Assembly (NCBI GenBank): GCA_963697205.1
Contig: CAVONB010000013.1
Location: forward strand, 124,001-188,000
Length of the DNA stretch: 64,000 nucleotides
Source of the DNA: CAVONB01 sp963697205
Lineage (GTDB): Bacteria > Pseudomonadota > Alphaproteobacteria > Rhizobiales > Hyphomicrobiaceae
Direction of reading: 5' to 3'
Part shown: positions 17,863 through 28,112 of the stretch, in pieces
Layout of the letters: each line of letters begins with the position of its first letter
Position numbering within the stretch: the first letter of the stretch is position 1
The notes under the pieces: model-generated
Seen by the model: the letters and a program-made list of their open reading frames with translations, nothing else
What the model was told of the DNA's origin: nothing
Database searches by the model: none
Program-made: the position numbers and the translations under genes

Positions 17863-19162
17863 ATGGCACTGGCCGACAAGGACCGCATCTTCACGAACCT
17901 CTACGGCTTCCATTCGCCGGGGCTGGACGCCGCGCGCAGGCGCGGGGCCTGGGACAACACCAAGGCGCCTGATCGACAAGGGCCACGACTGGATCATCGA
18001 GCGAGGTCAAGGCGTCGGGCCTGCGCGGCCGCGGCGGCGCCGGCTTCCCGACCGGCCTCAAGTGGTCGTTCATGCCCAAGGCCGATCCGCGGCCGTCCTA
18101 CCTCGTCGTCAATGCCGACGAATCCGAGCCCGGCTCGTGCAAGGACCGCGAGATCATGCGGCACGATCCGCACCTGTTGATCGAGGGCTGCCTGGTCGCC
18201 TCTTTCGCGATGCGCGCGCACACCTGCTACATCTATGTCCGCGGCGAGTTCATCCGCGAGCGCGAGGCGACTGCAGCGCGCGATCGACGAGGCCTATGAG
18301 GCCAAGCTGATCGGCAAGAACAACATCCACGGCTGGGACTTCGACCTCTACGTCCACCACGGCGCCGGCGCCTACATCTGCGGCGAGGAGACGGCGCTGC
18401 TGGAGAGCCTCGAGGGCAAGAAGGGCCAGCCGCGCCTGAAGCCGCCGTTTCCCGGCCGGCTGCGGCCTCTACGGCGCGCCGACGACCGTCAACAACGTCG
18501 AATCGATTGCCGTCGTGCCGACCATCCTGCGCCGCGGCGCGACTGGTTTGCCGAGCATCGGCAAGCCCAACAACACCGGCACCAAGCTGTTCCAGATTTC
18601 CGGCCACGTCGAGCGGCCCGTGCGTCGTCGAGGAGGAGATGGGCATCCCGCTGCGCGAGCTGCTCGACCGGCATGCCGGCGGCGTGCGCGGCGGCTGGGA
18701 CAATCTGCTGGCCGTCATTCCCGGCGGCTCGTCGATGCCCTGCCTGCCCGCGACCATCTGCCAGGACCTGACGATGGACTTCGACACGCTGTCGAAGCTG
18801 AAGTCGGGCCTCGGCACCGCCGCCATCATCGTCATGGACAAGTCGACCGACATCATCAAGGCGATCGCCCGCATCGCCTACTTCTACAAGCACGAGAGCT
18901 GCGGCCAGTGCACGCCCTGCCGCGAGGGCACCGGCTGGATGTGGCGCGTGCTCGAGCGCATGGCGCAAGGGCGAGGCCGACAAGTCGCGAGATCGACATG
19001 CTGTTCGACGTCACCAAGCAGGTCGAAGGCCATACGATCTGCGCGCTGGGCGATGCGGCCGCCTGGCCGGTGCAGGGCCTGATCCGCAATTTCCGCGACG
19101 TCATCGAGGCGCGAATCGACCGTTACCAGTCGAGCCAGGGCGCCCGCATCGCCGCCGAGTAG
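17863..19162 (+). pseudogene. nuoF: nuoF, complex I NADH-binding subunit, with about nine single-base indels
   Basis: 51-kDa subunit carrying the FMN, NADH site and [4Fe-4S] cluster N3. All hallmarks are present across frames: GLRGRGGAGFPTG, NADESEPGSCKDREI, GAYICGEETALLESLEGK and ESCGQCTPCREGTGW. Joining them needs single-base removals near 17968, 18002, 18270, 18454, 18620, 18966 and 18988, plus a compensating loss/gain pair near 18540-18553. The repaired gene is 431 codons (430 aa), normal for NuoF. Extra bases mostly fall between codons and are mainly C or G. Read literally, no functional protein is made; an error in the sequence is the simplest explanation. Confidence 0.9.
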
Positions 19163-19524
19163 GCGAAGAGGGAGACTGGCGTCTACACGATCTCATGGCC
19201 GTCCAACTCGTCCGGCCGCGCCACCGCGCTCAGGCCGCGGGTCACAATTCAGTGTACGGGACGACGAGGCGGGCACGGGTCGCGGCGCCGCGCCGGCCGT
19301 GAGCCCAGGCCCCGGGCACTTGCCGTATGGTCCGCGCCACCACAGGCGCGCACTTTGTCGCCCTATCAATCGGGCGATCACCATTGGCAGGGGCGGTGCA
19401 CTCTTGTAGAGAGCGTGTCGAGATTGTGGCGGTGCTCGCGGGGCGACGCGCGGGCTGGATTTTGCCTGTCGGCAACCGCCACCGTCTATCTGGCGAAGAG
19501 CCGCCTCCACGCGGGCGAGGACCC

Positions 19525-21626
19525 ATGGCGAAGCAACTCATCATCGACGGTCAGCCGGTCGAGGTCGAGGACGGCATCACGCTGCTGCAGGCGTGCGAGC
19601 AGGCGGGCGTCGAGATCCCGCGCTTCTGCTACCACGAGCGCCTGTCGATCGCCGGCAACTGCCGCATGTGCCTCGTCGAGGTGGTCGGCATGCCCAAGCC
19701 CGTCGCCTCGTGCGCCATGGGCGTCAACGACCTGCCGCCCAACCGCGACGGCACGCCCAAGCAGATCAATACTCGCTCGCCCATGGTCAAGAAGGCGCGC
19801 GAAGGGGTGATGGAGTTCCTGCTCATCAACCACCCGCTCGACTGCCCGATCTGCGACCAGGGCGGCGAGTGCGACCTGCAGGACCAGGCGATGGCCTTCG
19901 GCATCCGGCGGCACGCGCTTCGAGGAGAACAAGCGCGCGGTCGAGGAGAAGTATCTCGGACCGCTGATCAAGACGATGATGACGCGCTGCATCCAGTGCA
20001 CGCGCTGCGTCCGCTTCATGACCGAGATCGCCGGCGTCGAGGAGCTCGGCGCCATCGGCCGCGGCGAGGACATGGAGATCACGACTTACCTCGGAGCGCG
20101 GCATGCTGTCGGAGCTGTCGGCCAACGTGGTCGACCTCTGCCCGGTCGGCGCGCTGACCCACCGCCCGTGGGCGCACAACGCGCGTCCCTGGGAGCTGAG
20201 CAAGACCGAATCGATCGACGTCATGGACGCGGTCGGCTCCGCGATCCGCGTCGACACGCGCGGGCGCGAGGTGATGCGCATCCTGCCGCGCAACAACGAC
20301 GCCGTGAACGAGGAGTGGATCTCCGACAAGACGCGCCACGTCGCCGACGGCCTCAAGACGCAGCGCCTCGACCGCCCCTACGTGCGCCGCAACGGCCGCC
20401 TGGAGCCCGCCACCTGGGACGAGGCGCTCGCCGTCGTCGCCGAGCGTATGACCGCCGCCACCCCAGACCGGATCGCCGCCATCGCAGGCGATCTGGCGGG
20501 CGCAGAGGAGATGTACGCGCTGAAGGCGCTGATGACCGCTCTCGGCGCGACGAGCCTCGACTGCCGCCAGGACGGCGCGGCGCTCGATCCCACGCTCGGC
20601 CGTGCAAGCTACGTCTTCAATTCCGGCATCGAGGGTATCGAAGCGGCCGACGCGATCCTGATCGTGGGCGCCAACCCGCGCCTGGAGGCCACTGTCCTCA
20701 ATGCGCGGATCCGCAAGCGCTGGCGCGCGGGTGGTGTCCGGATCGGCGTCATCGGCCCGCGCACCGATCTCGGCTATGCCTACGAACATCTGGGTGCAGG
20801 CCCGCAGACACTGGCCGAGATCGCCGATGGCCGCCACGCTTTCGCAGCGACCCTGAAGGACGCCAAGACGCCGCTAGTCATCGTCGGCATGGGCGCGCTC
20901 GCCCGGCCCGATGGCGCCGCCGTGCTGTCGATCGCCGCCCGCGTCGCTGTCATGGCGGGCGGTGAGGCCATATGGAACCCGTTGGCCGTCCTGCACACCG
21001 CAGCCGCCCGCGTCGCCGCCCTCGATCTCGGCTTCGTGCCCGGCGAGCGTGGCCGTAACGTCGCCGGTATCCTCGCCGCTGCCGGCCAGGGCCAGATCGA
21101 CGTCGTCTACCTCCTGGGCGCCGACGAGATCGACGTCCCCGCCGGCCCCTTCGTCGTCTATCAGGGCAGCCACGGCGACCGCGGCGCCCACCGCGCCGAC
21201 GTGATCCTGCCGGGCGCCGCCTACACCGAGAAGAGCGCCACGTACGTCAACACCGAAGGCCGTGCGCAGATGACGGCGCGCGCGGTCTTCCCGCCGGGCG
21301 AGGCCAAGGAGGATTGGGCGATCCTGCGCGCGCTGTCGGCCCGGACCGGCACGACGCTGCCGTTCGATACCATCGCCGCCCTGCGCGCGGAGATGTACAA
21401 GACCGCGCCGCAGCTTGCGCGCCTGGGATCGCTGGCGCCGCAGGGCCGCCAATCGATCGACGCGCTCGTCAGGGTCGGCGGCAAGATGGACGATGGCGCC
21501 TTCGCACACGCCGTCGCCGATTTCTATCTCACCAACCCGATCGCGCGCGCATCCGCCGTCATGGCCGAGATGAGCGCGCTGAAGGCGAAGGCGGGTACCG
21601 CCTACGCTTTGTCGGCGGCGGAATAA
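19525..21626 (+). pseudogene. nuoG: nuoG, complex I 75-kDa subunit, two single-base insertions
   Basis: Iron-sulfur subunit of the complex I peripheral arm. N-terminal ferredoxin-like cluster ligands (CYHERLSIAGNCRMC), the CPICDQGGECDLQ motif and MTRCIQCTRCVRF are visible, followed by a molybdopterin-oxidoreductase-like C-terminal domain. Two extra bases, near 19907 (GIRGTRFEEN restored) and 20093 (TTYLERGMLSEL restored), break the frame. Corrected length is 699 aa, normal. From 20095 to the stop the frame is clean. The start ATG at 19525 is in a region that also has a weaker in-frame upstream extension. Confidence 0.9.
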
Positions 21627-21642
21627 GGGGGCCGGGGGCATC

Positions 21643-22728
21643 ATGTCGAGCTGGTCGCAAAGCTTCTGGGACGCTTGGTCGAGCTGGGGCTGGCCCCTGT
21701 TCTTGATGCTCGTGCAGAGCCTGGTGCTTCTCGTCGCCGTGCTCGTCATCCTCGCCTTCCTGCTGCTGGCCGATCGCAAGATCTGGGCCGCCGTGCAGAT
21801 GCGCAAGGGTCCCAACGTGGTCGGCCCCTTCGGCCTGCTCCAGTCCTTTGCCGACCTGTTGAAGTTCGTCGCTCAAGGAGCCGCTGATCCCGGCCGGCGC
21901 GGACAAGGCGGTCTTCCTGCTGGCGCCGCTGGCGACGGCGACCTGCGCGCTGGCGCGCCTGGGCCGTCATTCCCGTGTCGGAGGACGGTTGGGGCAAATG
22001 GGTGATCGCCGACCTCAACGTCGGCATCCTCTATCTGCTCGCCATCTCCTCGCTCGGCGTCTACGGCATCATCATGGGCGGCTGGGCGTCGAACTCGAAG
22101 TACCCGTTCATGGGCTCCCTGCGCTCGGCCGCCCAGATGGTCTCCTACGAAGTCTCGATCGGCTTCGTCATCATCTGCGTGCTGCTGGTCGTCGGTTCGC
22201 TCAATCTGACCGACATCGTCAATGCGCAGCGCGACAGGGCTCGGCAACTGGCTCGGTCTGCCGCACCTTCGTTCCTCGACTGGTACTGGCTGCCGCTGTT
22301 CCCGATGTTCGTGGTCTTCTTCATCTCGGCGCTGGCGGAGACCAACCGTCCGCCGTTCGACCTGCCGGAAGCCGAATCCGAGCTCGTCGCAGGCTTCATG
22401 GTCGAGTACGCCTCGACGCCCTACCTGCTGTTCATGCTGGGCGAGTACGTCGCGATCTGCACCATGTGCGCGCTGACGACGATCCTGTTCCTGGGCGGCT
22501 GGCTGCCGATCGTGGACCTGCGCGCCGTTCAACTGGATCCCCGGCATCTTCTGGTTCCTCGGCAAGCTGTGCTTCGTGTTCTTCATGTTCGCCATGGTGA
22601 AGGCCATGGTGCCGCGCTACCGCTACGATCAGCTGATGCGGCTGGGCTGGAAGGTGTTCCTGCCGCTGTCGCTCGCCGCCGTGATCGTCGTCGCCGGCGT
22701 CCTGCAGTACACGAGGCAGGTATTGTGA
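21643..22728 (+). pseudogene. nuoH: nuoH, complex I membrane subunit, about five indels
   Basis: Quinone-site membrane subunit of complex I. Conserved pieces are ADRKIWAAVQMRKGPNVVGP, ADLNVGILYLFAISS-like, NSKYPFMGSLRSAAQMVSYE, LAETNRPPFDLPEAESELVA and PRYRYDQLMRLGWK. Extra bases near 21871, 21955, 22233 and 22521 and one missing near 22267 must be corrected; the result is 361 codons (360 aa), normal. The stop overlaps the GTG start of the next small gene. Confidence 0.9.
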
Positions 22729-22913
22729 GCGCGGGTCTCGTCGGCGCCCTCGTGGGAGCCGGCATCGGGCTCGCCAATCTGGTCGTCCTGCGGCTGCTCG
22801 CCGATCGCGTCGAGTTGCCCGAGACGAAGAAGTTGTTGAACGTGGTCGGCCTCGCCGACCTCGTGATCTTCCCGGTCGCAGGCGCGCTCATCGGCGCCTA
22901 CGCCTGGGGCTAG
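22725..22913 (+). CDS. Small two-helix membrane protein in the nuo operon
   Basis: Unrecognised 62-aa protein starting GTG inside the nuoH stop (GTGA overlap) and ending three bases before nuoI. Two hydrophobic segments (residues about 3-24 and 40-60) flank a short charged loop, DRVELPETKK. The translational coupling on one side and the 3-base gap on the other argue that it is a real gene. It is not one of the 14 core Nuo subunits. The frame is clean although its neighbours are broken. Confidence 0.6.
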   Translation: MSAGLVGALVGAGIGLANLVVLRLLADRVELPETKKLLNVVGLADLVIFPVAGALIGAYAWG

Positions 22914-22916
22914 GCG

Positions 22917-23427
22917 ATGTGGAAAGGCAACGTCGATGATGGCGTCGGCCAGGCGATCAAGTCGCTCTTCCTCACGGAGTTCGTCTCGGCGTTCTTCCTG
23001 ACCATGCGCTACTTCTTCTCGCCCAAGAAGACGCTGAACTATCCCTTCGAGAAGGGCCCGCTCTCGCCCCGCTTCCGCGGCGAGCATGCGCTGCGCCGCT
23101 ATCCCAACGGCGAGGAGCGCTGCATCGCCTGCAAGCTGTGCGAGGCCATCTGCCCGGCCCAGGCGATCACGATCGAGGCCGGTCCGCGCCGCAACGACGG
23201 CACCCGGCGCACGACGCGCTACGACATCGACATGGTGAAGTGCATCTACTGCGGCCTGTGCCAGGAGGCCTGCCCGGTCGACGCCATCGTCGAGGGCCCG
23301 AACTTCGAGTTCGCCACCGAGACGCGCGAGGAACTCTACTACGACAAGGCAGCGCCTGCTCGCCAACGGCGACCGCTGGGAGCGCGAGATCGCCAAGAAC
23401 CTCGCGCTCGACGCGAAGTACAGGTGA
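22917..23427 (+). pseudogene. nuoI: nuoI, complex I ferredoxin-like subunit, one insertion
   Basis: 23-kDa subunit with two [4Fe-4S] clusters (N6a, N6b), linking the peripheral arm to the membrane. Ligand motifs are CIACKLCEAICP and CIYCGLCQEACP. One extra base near 23351 shifts the last 25 codons; corrected, the protein ends YYDKARLLANGDRWEREI...KYR, 169 aa, standard. Starts three bases after the small membrane gene. Confidence 0.93.
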
Positions 23428-23504
23428 TGCGCCATGAAGACACGCCGGAACGGTGGGGCGCACCGAGCGACGACGACACGCCGGATCTGGGGGCCCGCCA
23501 AGCC

Positions 23505-24154
23505 ATGACAGCCTTCTTCTTCTATCTGTTCGCCATCCTGTGCGTCGCCTCCGCCGCTGCGGTCGTGATCGCGAAGAACCCGGTGCACGCCGTCCTCTTC
23601 CTGATCCTCGCCTTCTTCAATGCGGCCGGCCTGTTCGTGCTGCTCGGCGCCGAGTTCCTGGCGATGCTGCTGGTCATCGTCTACGTCGGCGCCGTCGCCG
23701 TGCTGTTCCTGTTCGTCGTCATGATGCTCGACGTCGATTTCGCCGAGCTGCGCGCGGGCTTCATCAAGAACGCCCCACTCGGCGTGCTGGTCGGCGGCAT
23801 CCTGCTGGTCGAGCTCGTCATGATGCTCGGCATGCGCGCCATGGGCCCGCTCACGTCCGGTCGTTGCCGCCGCCCCGATGCCCGCCGCGAGCAGCGCCGT
23901 CACCAACACCGAGGCACTCGGCCGTCTCCTCTATACGAACTACGTCTACTTCTTCCAGGGCGCCGGCCTGATCCTCCTCGTCGCGATGATCGGCGCCATC
24001 GTGCTGACGCTGCGCCACAAGGAAGGCGTCCGCCGCCAGTCGATCGCAGCCCAGGTCGGCCGCGATCCGCAAGACGGCGATGCAAGTCGTCAAGGTCGCG
24101 CCGGGCCAAGCGTTCGTACCCGATGCAAAGAACCAGCCGGCGGCGGGGGAATAA
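23505..24154 (+). pseudogene. nuoJ: nuoJ, complex I membrane subunit, two insertions
   Basis: Membrane subunit of complex I. Conserved AFFFYLFAILCVASA, KNPVHAVLFLILAFFNAAG and VYVGAVAVLFLFVVMMLDV. Extra bases near 23859 and 24070 break the C-terminal half; corrected length is 215 aa. An in-frame ATG at 23430 directly after the nuoI stop would add 25 polar residues; the ATG at 23505 matches the usual NuoJ start better. Confidence 0.9.
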
Positions 24155-24161
24155 CCACACC

Positions 24162-24471
24162 ATGACCATCGGCCTTGGACATTATCTGACGGTTGCGGCG
24201 TGCCTGTTCACGCTCGGCGTGTTCGGCATCTTCCTCAACCGCAAGAACGTCATCGTCATCCTGATGTCGGTCGAGCTGATGCTGCTCGCCGTCAACATCA
24301 ATCTCGTGGCGTTCTCGCACTTCCGCGGCGATCTCGTCGGGCCAGGTGTTCGCGCTGTTCGTGCTGACGGTCGCGGCGGCCGAGGCCGCCATCGGCCTTG
24401 CCATCGTCGTCGTCTACTTCCGCAACCGCGGCTCCATCGCGGTCGACGACATCAACATGATGAAGGGGTGA
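24162..24471 (+). pseudogene. nuoK: nuoK, complex I membrane subunit, one insertion
   Basis: Small three-helix, Mrp-like subunit of complex I. The conserved glutamate-bearing helix is in VILMSVELMLLAVNINLVAF. A G run near 24339-24341 has one base too many (GGG for GG); corrected, the protein is 102 aa and ends NRGSIAVDDINMMKG. Starts 8 bases after nuoJ. Confidence 0.92.
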
Positions 24472-24481
24472 GGGGACACCG

Positions 24482-26538
24482 ATGATCTACACGGCCATCG
24501 TCTTCCTGCCGCTTGCCGGCGCGCTGATCGCGGGCCTGTTCGGCCGCGCGTTCGGCCCGCGCCCCTCAGAGCTGATCACGACCGGCTTCATGATCATCGC
24601 CGCGGTCCTGTCGTGGATCGTGTTCTGGGACGTCGGCTTCTCGGCACACCGACCGCCAAGATCACGATCCTGCGTTGGATCACGTCGGGCGAGCTCGACG
24701 TCGCCTGGACCATCCGCGATCGACACGCTGACCGCGGTCATGCTCGTCGTCGTCAACACGGTGTCGGCGCTCGTCCACCTCTACTCGATCGGCTACATGC
24801 ACGAGGACGACAGCCGCCCGCGCTTCTTCGCCTACCTGTCGCTGTTCACGTTCGCGATGCTGGCGCTCGTGACCTCCGACAACCTCCTCCAGATGTTCTT
24901 CGGCTGGGAGGGCGTCGGCCTCGCCTCCTATCTGCTGATCGGCTTCTGGTACAAGAAGCCCGAGGCGAACGCGGCCGCCATCAAGGCCTTCGTCGTCAAC
25001 CGCGTCGGCGACTTCGGCTTCGCGCTCGGGCATCTTCGGGCTGTTCTTCGTATTCAGACGATCAGCCTCGACGCGATCTTCGCCGGCGCGCCAGGACGTG
25101 GCGCGGCCTGATCATCCCCTGCACACATTCTCGTTCCTCGGTTGGGCGCAGGTCGACACACTGACCGTGCTGTGCCTGCTGCTGTTCATGGGCGCTATGG
25201 GCAAGTCGGCCCAGTTCCTGCTGCACACCTGGCTGCCCGACGCCATGGAAGGACCCGACGCCGGTCTCCGCGCTCATCCACGCCGCGACCATGGTGACTG
25301 CCGGCGTCTTCATGGTCGCGCGGCTCTCGCCGCTGTTCGAGCACGCCCCCGCCGCGCTGCAGGTTGTCACGCTGGTCGGCGCCGTCACCGCCTTCTTCGC
25401 GGCAACGGTCGGCCTCGTCCAGAACGACATCAAGCGCGTCATCGCCTATTCGACGTGCTCGCAGCTCGGCTACATGTTCGTCGCCTGCGGCGTCGGCGCC
25501 TATGCGCGCCGGCATCTTCCACCTCTTCACGCACGCCTTCTTCAAGGCGCTGCTGTTCCTCGGCGCCGGCTCCGTCATCCACGCGATGCACCACGAGCAG
25601 GACATGCGCAACATGGGTGGCCTATCGCGCCGCATCCCCTTCACATGGGCGATGATGCTGATCGGCACGCTGGCGCTGACCGGCGTCGGCATCCCCGGCA
25701 GCTCGTCGGCTTCGCCGGCTTCCACTCCAAGGATGCGATCGTCGAGGCGGCCTATCGCCGCGCATACGCCGCTCAACTATGCGTTCTGGCTGCTGGTCAT
25801 CGCCGCCTTCATGACGTCGTTCTATTCCTGGCGGCTGATGTTCATGACCTTCCACCAGAGCCCGCGCTGGGGCGCCGGCGCTGCCGGTCATGACGCGGAC
25901 TCCACGCCGCCCACGCAACGCCAGCCGATCACGCGCACGGCGACCACGGCGATCACCACCACGAGCCGCACGAGAGCCCGTGGGTGATGCTGGTGCCGCT
26001 TGTCGTCCTGGCGCTCGGCGCTGTCGTCGCCGGCTTCGCTGTTCGCGCCCGAGTTCATCGGCGCACGACTACAAGGAGTTCTGGGGCAAGGCGCTCTTCG
26101 AGGGGCCGCAGAACCACATCCTGCACGCCATGCATGAAGTGCCCAAGTGGGTCGCGCTCGCGCCGACCGTCGCCATGATCGCCGGCTTCGTGCTCGCCGT
26201 ACCTCTACTACATCCTGGTGCCGTGGCTGCCGCGATGCGACGGCCCAAGTCCTTCAGTCCGTTCTACCTGTTCCTGCTCAACAAGTGGTACTTCGACGAG
26301 CTCTACAACACGATTTTCGTCAAGCCCGCCCTCGCATCGGCCGCGCGCTGTGGAAGCGCGGTGACGGCGCCGTCATCGACGGCGCCATCGACGGCACCGC
26401 GGCGGGCGTCCAGCGACGTCACGAACCGCGTTGTCCGCCTGCAGACCGGCTACGTCTACCACTATGCCTTCGCCATGCTGATCGGGATCGCGATGATCAT
26501 CACCTACCTGATGTTCGCCGGGGGGAGCGCGCGAATGA
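24482..26538 (+). pseudogene. nuoL: nuoL, complex I proton-pumping subunit, about 17 indels
   Basis: Largest antiporter-like subunit of complex I. Recognisable pieces in all three frames: RIDTLTAVMLVVVNTVSALV, FFGWEGVGLASYLLIGFWY, FLLHTWLPDAMEGP then TPVSALIHAATMVTAG, GFAGFHSKDAIVEAAY. By my reconstruction it needs about 11 base removals and 6 additions, some in compensating pairs, and becomes 684 codons (683 aa). An unusual histidine-rich stretch (HGDHGDHHHEPHE) precedes a PWVMLVPL membrane segment. The repaired stop overlaps the nuoM start as ATGA. This is the densest indel region of the window. Confidence 0.88.
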
Positions 26539-28044
26539 GCCTTTCGAGCACGCCGATCCTGTCGATCATCACCTTCCTGCCGCTGGTCGGCGCGTTGCTG
26601 ATCGCGGTGCAGAACCGGGAGGCCGCCGGCAATGCGCGCTGGATCGCGCTGTGGACGACCCTTCTAACGTTTGTCGTTTCGCTGGCCATCTGGGTCGGCT
26701 TCGACAAGTCGACGGCGGATTTCCAGTTCGTCGAGGAGGCCGCCTGGCTCGGGCCCATCCGCTATAAGATGGGCGTCGACGGCATCTCGATGCTGTTCGT
26801 CATCCTGACGACGTTCCTGATGCCGCTGTGCATCCTGGCGTCCTGGGAAGCGATCGGCGACGCGCGTCAAGGAGTACATGATCGCCTTCCTCGTGCTCGA
26901 GACGCTGATGCTCGGCGTCTTCTGCGCGCTCGATCTGGTGCTCTTCTACCTGTTCTTCGAGGGCGGCCTCATCCCGATGTTCCTGATCATCGGCGTGTGG
27001 GGCGGCAAGCGGCGCGTCTACGCGAGCTTCAAGTTCTTCCTCTACACGCTGCTCGGCTCGGTGCTGATGCTGCTCGCCGTGATGGCCATGTGGTGGCACG
27101 CCGGCACGACCGACATCCCCTCGCTGATGACGGTCAAGTTCCCAGGCGACATGCAGTTCTGGCTGTTCCTGGCGTTCTTCGCATCGTTTGCGGTGAAGAT
27201 GCCGATGTGGCCGGTGCACACCTGGCTGCCGGATGCGCACGTCGAGGCGCCCACCGCGGGCTCCGTCATCCTGGCCGGTATCCTCTTGAAGATGGGCGGC
27301 TACGGCTTCCTGCGTTTCTCGGTGCCGATGTTCCCGCTCGCCGCCCATGACCTGGCGCCGCTCGTGTTCGTCATGTCGGTCATCGCCATCATCTACACCT
27401 CGCTTGTGGCGCTGGCCCAGGAGGACGTGAAGAAGCTCATCGCCTACTCCTCGGTCGCCCACATGGGCTTCGTGACGATGGGCATCTTCACTTTCACGGT
27501 GCAGGGCGTCGACGGTGCGATCTTCCAGATGCTCTCGCACGGGCTCGTCTCCGCCGCGCTCTTCCTGTGCGTCGGCGTCGTCTATGACCGCATCCATACC
27601 CGCGAGATCGCCGCCTACGGCGGCCTCGTCAACCGCATGCCGCTCTATGCCGCCTGCTTCATGGTCTTCACGATGGCCAACGTCGGACTGCCCGGCACGT
27701 CGGGCTTCGTCGGCGAGTTCCTGACACTGCTGGCTGCCTTCAACGTCAACACCTGGGTCGCCTTCTTCGCCACTTTCGGCGTCATCCTGTCGGCCGGCTA
27801 TGCGCTCTGGCTCTACCGCCGGATGATCTTCGGCGAACTCGAGAAGCCGGCGCTGAAAGGCATCACCGACCTGACCATGCGCGAGCGCGTCGTGCTGATC
27901 CCGCTGGTCGTTCTGACGATCTTCTACGGCTTTTATCCCGCACCCGTTCTCGACGTGACGGCCGTGTCGGTGAAGAAGCTCGTGACCACCTACGAGGCCG
28001 CGATCAAGGCCCCCGTACAGAAAGCCGAGCAGCCCGCGCGCTAG
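26535..28044 (+). pseudogene. nuoM: nuoM, complex I proton-pumping subunit, one insertion
   Basis: Antiporter-like membrane subunit of complex I, 502 aa when corrected. One extra base near 26865 (GDAR, then VKEYMIAFLVLETLML) separates the first 110 codons from the rest. Conserved motifs include FEGGLIPMFLIIGVWGG, MPMWPVHTWLPDAHVEAPTA and a lysine-bearing KKLIAYSSVAHMGF. From 26878 to the stop the frame is clean. Starts within the repaired nuoL stop. Confidence 0.92.
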
Positions 28045-28112
28045 ACCACAGGCGCGGAACCGGCATCGACCACCGATTGGCAAGATCCGGCGAGATGGAG
28101 AAGGACACTGCG

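Noticed and set aside
17863..26870. Interpretation of the nuo frameshifts as pseudogene decay of a second complex I copy
   Set aside because: No stop codons, missense decay or larger deletions accompany the indels; motifs are perfectly kept, so decay is not a fit.
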